64,000 bases of DNA from contig NZ_JAGKSQ010000010.1 in assembly GCF_017939705.1 (NCBI RefSeq), forward strand, positions 1 through 64,000. The letters run 5' to 3'. Numbering within the stretch: position 1 is the stretch's first letter; every line of letters begins with the position of its first letter. Position numbers and translations under genes: made by a program. The DNA comes from Halalkalibacter suaedae (GTDB lineage Bacteria > Bacillota > Bacilli > Bacillales > Bacillaceae_D). The notes beneath the pieces were generated by a model. The model was not told the DNA's origin. It saw only the letters and a program-made list of their open reading frames with translations, and searched no databases. Below are positions 60,958 to 64,000 of the stretch, piece by piece.

Positions 60958-62475
60958 TTAAATCTTTTTTTTAAAAAGTTTATATATATTTAGCAAATAG
61001 CTCTTTTCTTCTTTATTAAAAAGGAGGAAAAAAGAGAATAATATATATCCTATGGTAATTATTGTTCCTGCAAGCATCAAATCCCAAAAATTATTTACCT
61101 GGAAGTAAAATTGGATAATAATACTTAAAATAATTACAAACGACGCACCAATAATTGGATATAGCAAACCAACAAAATACTTCCGCAGTGGTTGATTAGT
61201 CACTAAAGAACTATATATTGGAATAAAAATAACATTCTTAGCTATTAATGAGATAGCACCTGCTAAGACGATACCATAAAGTCCTAAATTAGTATATACT
61301 GATAATGAAATAGCCAATATAAGGTTGATAACCCCTAACATGATCGTTGCTAAGCCTGGAAACATTAGTTTATTTACGGCTGTAAATATATGATTTAAAG
61401 GTAAAGGACTAAGTGTAATTATTAAATATGCGCAGCTTAATATTAGAAGCCATTTATGTGCTACAAATTCAGGTCCTAACCAAATATTTAATATCGACCC
61501 CGCAAATCCACAAATTAAAGAAGCTGGTAAAGCTATCAATAAACCATTTAATTTAACTGATTTGTTACAATAATTTATAAGGGCTTCCATATTTTTACTG
61601 GCATAATTTTTAATTATTACAGGAGCAAATACGGACGAAGTAATGTTTGCAACTGTTCTCAATAATAATGGGAGCTGTAACATAGCTCCATAAACTCCAG
61701 CTTTTGATGCACCGAATATTATATTCGCAAGTATAATTTCAACTGAGAGAAATAATATAACTCCGATTTGTCCAATTGAATTCCATATTCCAGAACTAAG
61801 TAACTCTTTTAAAATATTTAAATTAAATCTTTTAAAGTTTATAGCTATTACTGGTATTAATTTCTTAAAAAAGAAAATACTCAAAAGCAAAGAGATAACT
61901 CCAGCTATCATTGCAGCTAAATTAATATACCATATTTTCGGGGATAATACGGTAAGCAATAATAAAATAGCAGCCCCTTTTGTAACTGCATTTATAGCTT
62001 CTATACCTTTAGTAATATATAACTTATTTACTGCAAATGGACCAGCTAAAAATAGAGAATTAATAAAAGTAATAATAACCAATGTTCCGCCAAAAAATAT
62101 TGCTAGTTTTACATCAGTCAATAAATACTCAGGTACGTCTATTAATTTGTTTATCTTTGTTATTAATATCACTATAATTACAATTATTATTATTGCTCCA
62201 AAGAGTGTTGAAACCAAATAAGTATTAAAATACTCTTCTGCCTTTCTATTATTACCTTTTGAAATAGATATCGCTAAAAACCTTGCAATTACAGAACTTA
62301 ACGCAAAAGTTAAAACAGACAATATACTAATAACTTGTTGAGTTAATGGTATAAATCCGTAAGCTTCCGTTCCTAGATTGGTAATTATCAACGGAGTCAT
62401 CCAAAAAGTAATAAATACGGTTAGAAGAAATGTAAGGATGGAGGCCCCTAAATTATAAATCAAGTTGTCTTTCAT
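60958..62475 (-). CDS. Polysaccharide flippase (Wzx/MATE-like)
   Basis: About 505 residues from the ATG at 62475, which follows GGAAATAGGT; the frame opens 20 codons earlier. Twelve to fourteen membrane spans, with the N-terminal TPLIITNLGTEAYGFIPLTQ and SVIARFLAISISKGN motifs of the polysaccharide-transport family. It should flip lipid-linked sugar units across the membrane. It is downstream of a pyruvyl transferase and a glycosyltransferase on the same strand, so this is a surface-polysaccharide locus. Confidence 0.88.
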   Translation of the reverse strand: MKDNLIYNLGASILTFLLTVFITFWMTPLIITNLGTEAYGFIPLTQQVISILSVLTFALSSVIARFLAISISKGNNRKAEEYFNTYLVSTLFGAIIIIVIIVILITKINKLIDVPEYLLTDVKLAIFFGGTLVIITFINSLFLAGPFAVNKLYITKGIEAINAVTKGAAILLLLTVLSPKIWYINLAAMIAGVISLLLSIFFFKKLIPVIAINFKRFNLNILKELLSSGIWNSIGQIGVILFLSVEIILANIIFGASKAGVYGAMLQLPLLLRTVANITSSVFAPVIIKNYASKNMEALINYCNKSVKLNGLLIALPASLICGFAGSILNIWLGPEFVAHKWLLILSCAYLIITLSPLPLNHIFTAVNKLMFPGLATIMLGVINLILAISLSVYTNLGLYGIVLAGAISLIAKNVIFIPIYSSLVTNQPLRKYFVGLLYPIIGASFVIILSIIIQFYFQVNNFWDLMLAGTIITIGYILFSFFLLFNKEEKSYLLNIYKLFKKKI

Positions 62476-62580
62476 ACCTATTTCCTTCCAATTGAAATCT
62501 AATGTTTCTAAAACAAAACTAAAAATCATTTCCAAAAAATGTGATATAATATGTTATAAGTAACAGATTTCTATCTATTA

Positions 62581-63804
62581 TTATTTGTCATACTTTATTG
62601 ATGATTTTATTTCTTCCAATACCTCAATGTTAATGTTATACATTAATTTCAATTCTTTTTTCTTTTCTTTCATCTTGCTTTTATTCTTGCTATAATCCCT
62701 TAATAGTTCATTTGTTCTTTTAATTGCACATGAATAGTCACTTATTAACTCATGCAAAGTAACCATATTTTCTTCAAAACCTGTCAATTTAAAGAACTCC
62801 GTAACTTTTTGTTGCCAACTAACACCAATGAAGGGGATATTTTGGGATAGTGCGACTATTGTAGAGTGCATTCTAGTCCCAACTAAAAAGTCCAATTTAT
62901 CAAATAAAAGAAGAGTATTCTTTAAATTCATGAAGTTGATAAATTCCAGTCTACTACTATCGATATTCATGTATAATTTTAAGTCCTCTATAGCTTTTAC
63001 ATCCAACTTTTCAGTACAAAACACTGATATATTATATTTTGAATTTTCGAGGTAATGATTTATTATCTTTTTTAAATTCAAAAGATATTTCTCGTATATC
63101 TCATCTGTATAGTCTGCTAATCTTATATCCATGACATTAACGCCAATTGTTTTAATTTCACTCTCTTGTTTATCATTGTTTTGTAGAAAAATAACCGGAT
63201 CAACTGTTTGAAATAACTTGTTTTGCCCCTTATTTAATTCGCTAACGAGGTCATATGACTTTCTATCTCTTACAGTTACATAATTGGCCATATCTAACAC
63301 TTCAATAGTTTTGTTAATTTGGGATTTTGTTTGGAATGGACCAATACCTACGTTAATTACAAAAATAGGTTTTCCTTTCTTTTTGGCCTCTTTGAGCATT
63401 AGACCAAAGTAAAACGCTGATGATGAGCTTCTTTCAGTATCAAATATTGCATTACCTCCACCAATAATTAAAGCATCTACTTCTTCAATTTTTTTTCTAT
63501 ATGAAATAAGATTTTTATTTTTAATTGCTTTTTTCTTATTAAAATAGTCTCTTAAAACTGAAATTAAATAGGTTTTCCTTAAATGCTTTCTATATAAATT
63601 ATTTATAAAATTGCTTGCCTTTATAGATTGAGGATGATGAGGACTGTAGTCAAAAGATTCATCTAAAGACCCATAAGAAGATAAATTAAAATCAAACCTA
63701 TAAATTTCTTCCACGTAATCATTTAGCAATTTTTCAAGCTCTCGTACAATTAATTCGTCACCTAAATTTTTACTGCCATATCTGCTTATAAAGATTACTT
63801 TCAT
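62581..63804 (-). CDS. Polysaccharide pyruvyl transferase
   Basis: 407 residues. The N-terminal MKVIFISRYGSKNLGDELIV and the middle VDALIIGGGNAIFDTERSSS and FVINVGIGPFQTKSQINKTI define the family, as does the late LVGTRMHSTIVALSQNIPFI. CsaB-type enzymes add pyruvate ketals to cell-wall polysaccharides, which helps anchor S-layer proteins; others act on exopolysaccharide. It lies 106 bases upstream of the flippase. Confidence 0.88.
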   Translation of the reverse strand: MKVIFISRYGSKNLGDELIVRELEKLLNDYVEEIYRFDFNLSSYGSLDESFDYSPHHPQSIKASNFINNLYRKHLRKTYLISVLRDYFNKKKAIKNKNLISYRKKIEEVDALIIGGGNAIFDTERSSSSAFYFGLMLKEAKKKGKPIFVINVGIGPFQTKSQINKTIEVLDMANYVTVRDRKSYDLVSELNKGQNKLFQTVDPVIFLQNNDKQESEIKTIGVNVMDIRLADYTDEIYEKYLLNLKKIINHYLENSKYNISVFCTEKLDVKAIEDLKLYMNIDSSRLEFINFMNLKNTLLLFDKLDFLVGTRMHSTIVALSQNIPFIGVSWQQKVTEFFKLTGFEENMVTLHELISDYSCAIKRTNELLRDYSKNKSKMKEKKKELKLMYNINIEVLEEIKSSIKYDK

Positions 63805-63819
63805 AGTTCCACCTGTTCT

Positions 63820-64000
63820 CTAAAGTAATATTTCCCACTCACTTATTACATTTCTATAATTATATTTCTCTAAGTTATTATTCGTATTATTTGAAAGGTA
63901 TATTCTTAAATCTTTATTTAAAATTAACTTACTTATTGCGTTTGAAAATTGACTTATATTGTTTTTTTGTACTAGAAGGCCATTTTCATTATCTCTTAGT
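63820..64000 (-). CDS. Glycosyltransferase, C-terminal part (cut by window end)
   Basis: The last 60 codons of a minus-strand gene: RDNENGLLVQKNNISQFSNA then KLILNKDLRIYLSNNTNNNL. NGLLV...FSNAI..LI.N..LR is the typical tail of GT4 (group 1) glycosyltransferases. It ends 16 bases before the pyruvyl transferase start. Confidence 0.65.
   Translation of the reverse strand, partial: LRDNENGLLVQKNNISQFSNAISKLILNKDLRIYLSNNTNNNLEKYNYRNVISEWEILL

Overview
The window is low-GC DNA from a Bacillaceae-type Firmicute; the genus cannot be fixed from sequence alone. The evidence is strong GGAGG-type ribosome binding sites, frequent TTG/GTG starts, ComK-family competence regulators, Bacillus families (DUF4275, DUF3953, DUF4279, YxiJ-like, SMI1/KNR4), an ECF sigma/anti-sigma pair with a DUF4367 anti-sigma factor, and a typical Bacillaceae palindromic repeat. 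No rRNA, tRNA or CRISPR array was seen.

Layout. 0.2-1.5 kb (+): a winged-helix-like protein followed by a short ComK-like protein. About 1.6-46 kb: a long run of mostly minus-strand single genes. Most are small membrane proteins, lipoproteins, acidic immunity-like proteins (SMI1/KNR4, two DUF4279, YxiJ-like, DUF4275, DUF6434/SAP and two members of an unnamed family) or small enzymes (two GNATs, Nudix, DinB-like, methyltransferases, methionine aminopeptidase). Many are separated by copies of a 50-75 bp imperfect hairpin with conserved flanks. Embedded in this run are a giant DUF4132 protein with its partner gene, a metallophosphoesterase, a convergent inverted pair of SulP transporter/UspA modules, and a 2.7 kb group II intron that splits one hairpin separator. 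There is also a three-gene XRE/membrane/SpoIIM-like operon with two matching operators. About 46.3-47.3 kb (+): a secreted HNH nuclease and a GC-richer small gene. About 48-51.1 kb: an Excalibur lipoprotein (-), then an overlapping three-gene operon (membrane-tethered subtilase, SAR2788-type putative toxin, candidate immunity protein). 51.5-53.4 kb (+): an uncharacterised 248-aa protein, an XRE regulator and a second, fuller ComK-like protein. 53.8-64 kb: a membrane protein, a ROK kinase, an LPXTG-anchored amidase, gene remnants (ROK, HEPN with an amber codon, IstB), and the start of a surface-polysaccharide locus (flippase, pyruvyl transferase, glycosyltransferase).

Main interpretation. Each array gene tends to have its own promoter region, and often a shared-sequence hairpin at its 3' end that doubles as an intrinsic terminator. 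The same orientation, 3'-end position, conserved outer arms (CTTCAA...TTGAAG), duplicated cassettes, truncated genes and an intron inserted inside one hairpin all resemble a mobile gene-cassette array. No integrase is in the window and the resemblance to attC sites is imperfect, so this is a hypothesis. The second point of interest is the tethered protease-toxin-immunity operon at 48.9-51.1 kb.
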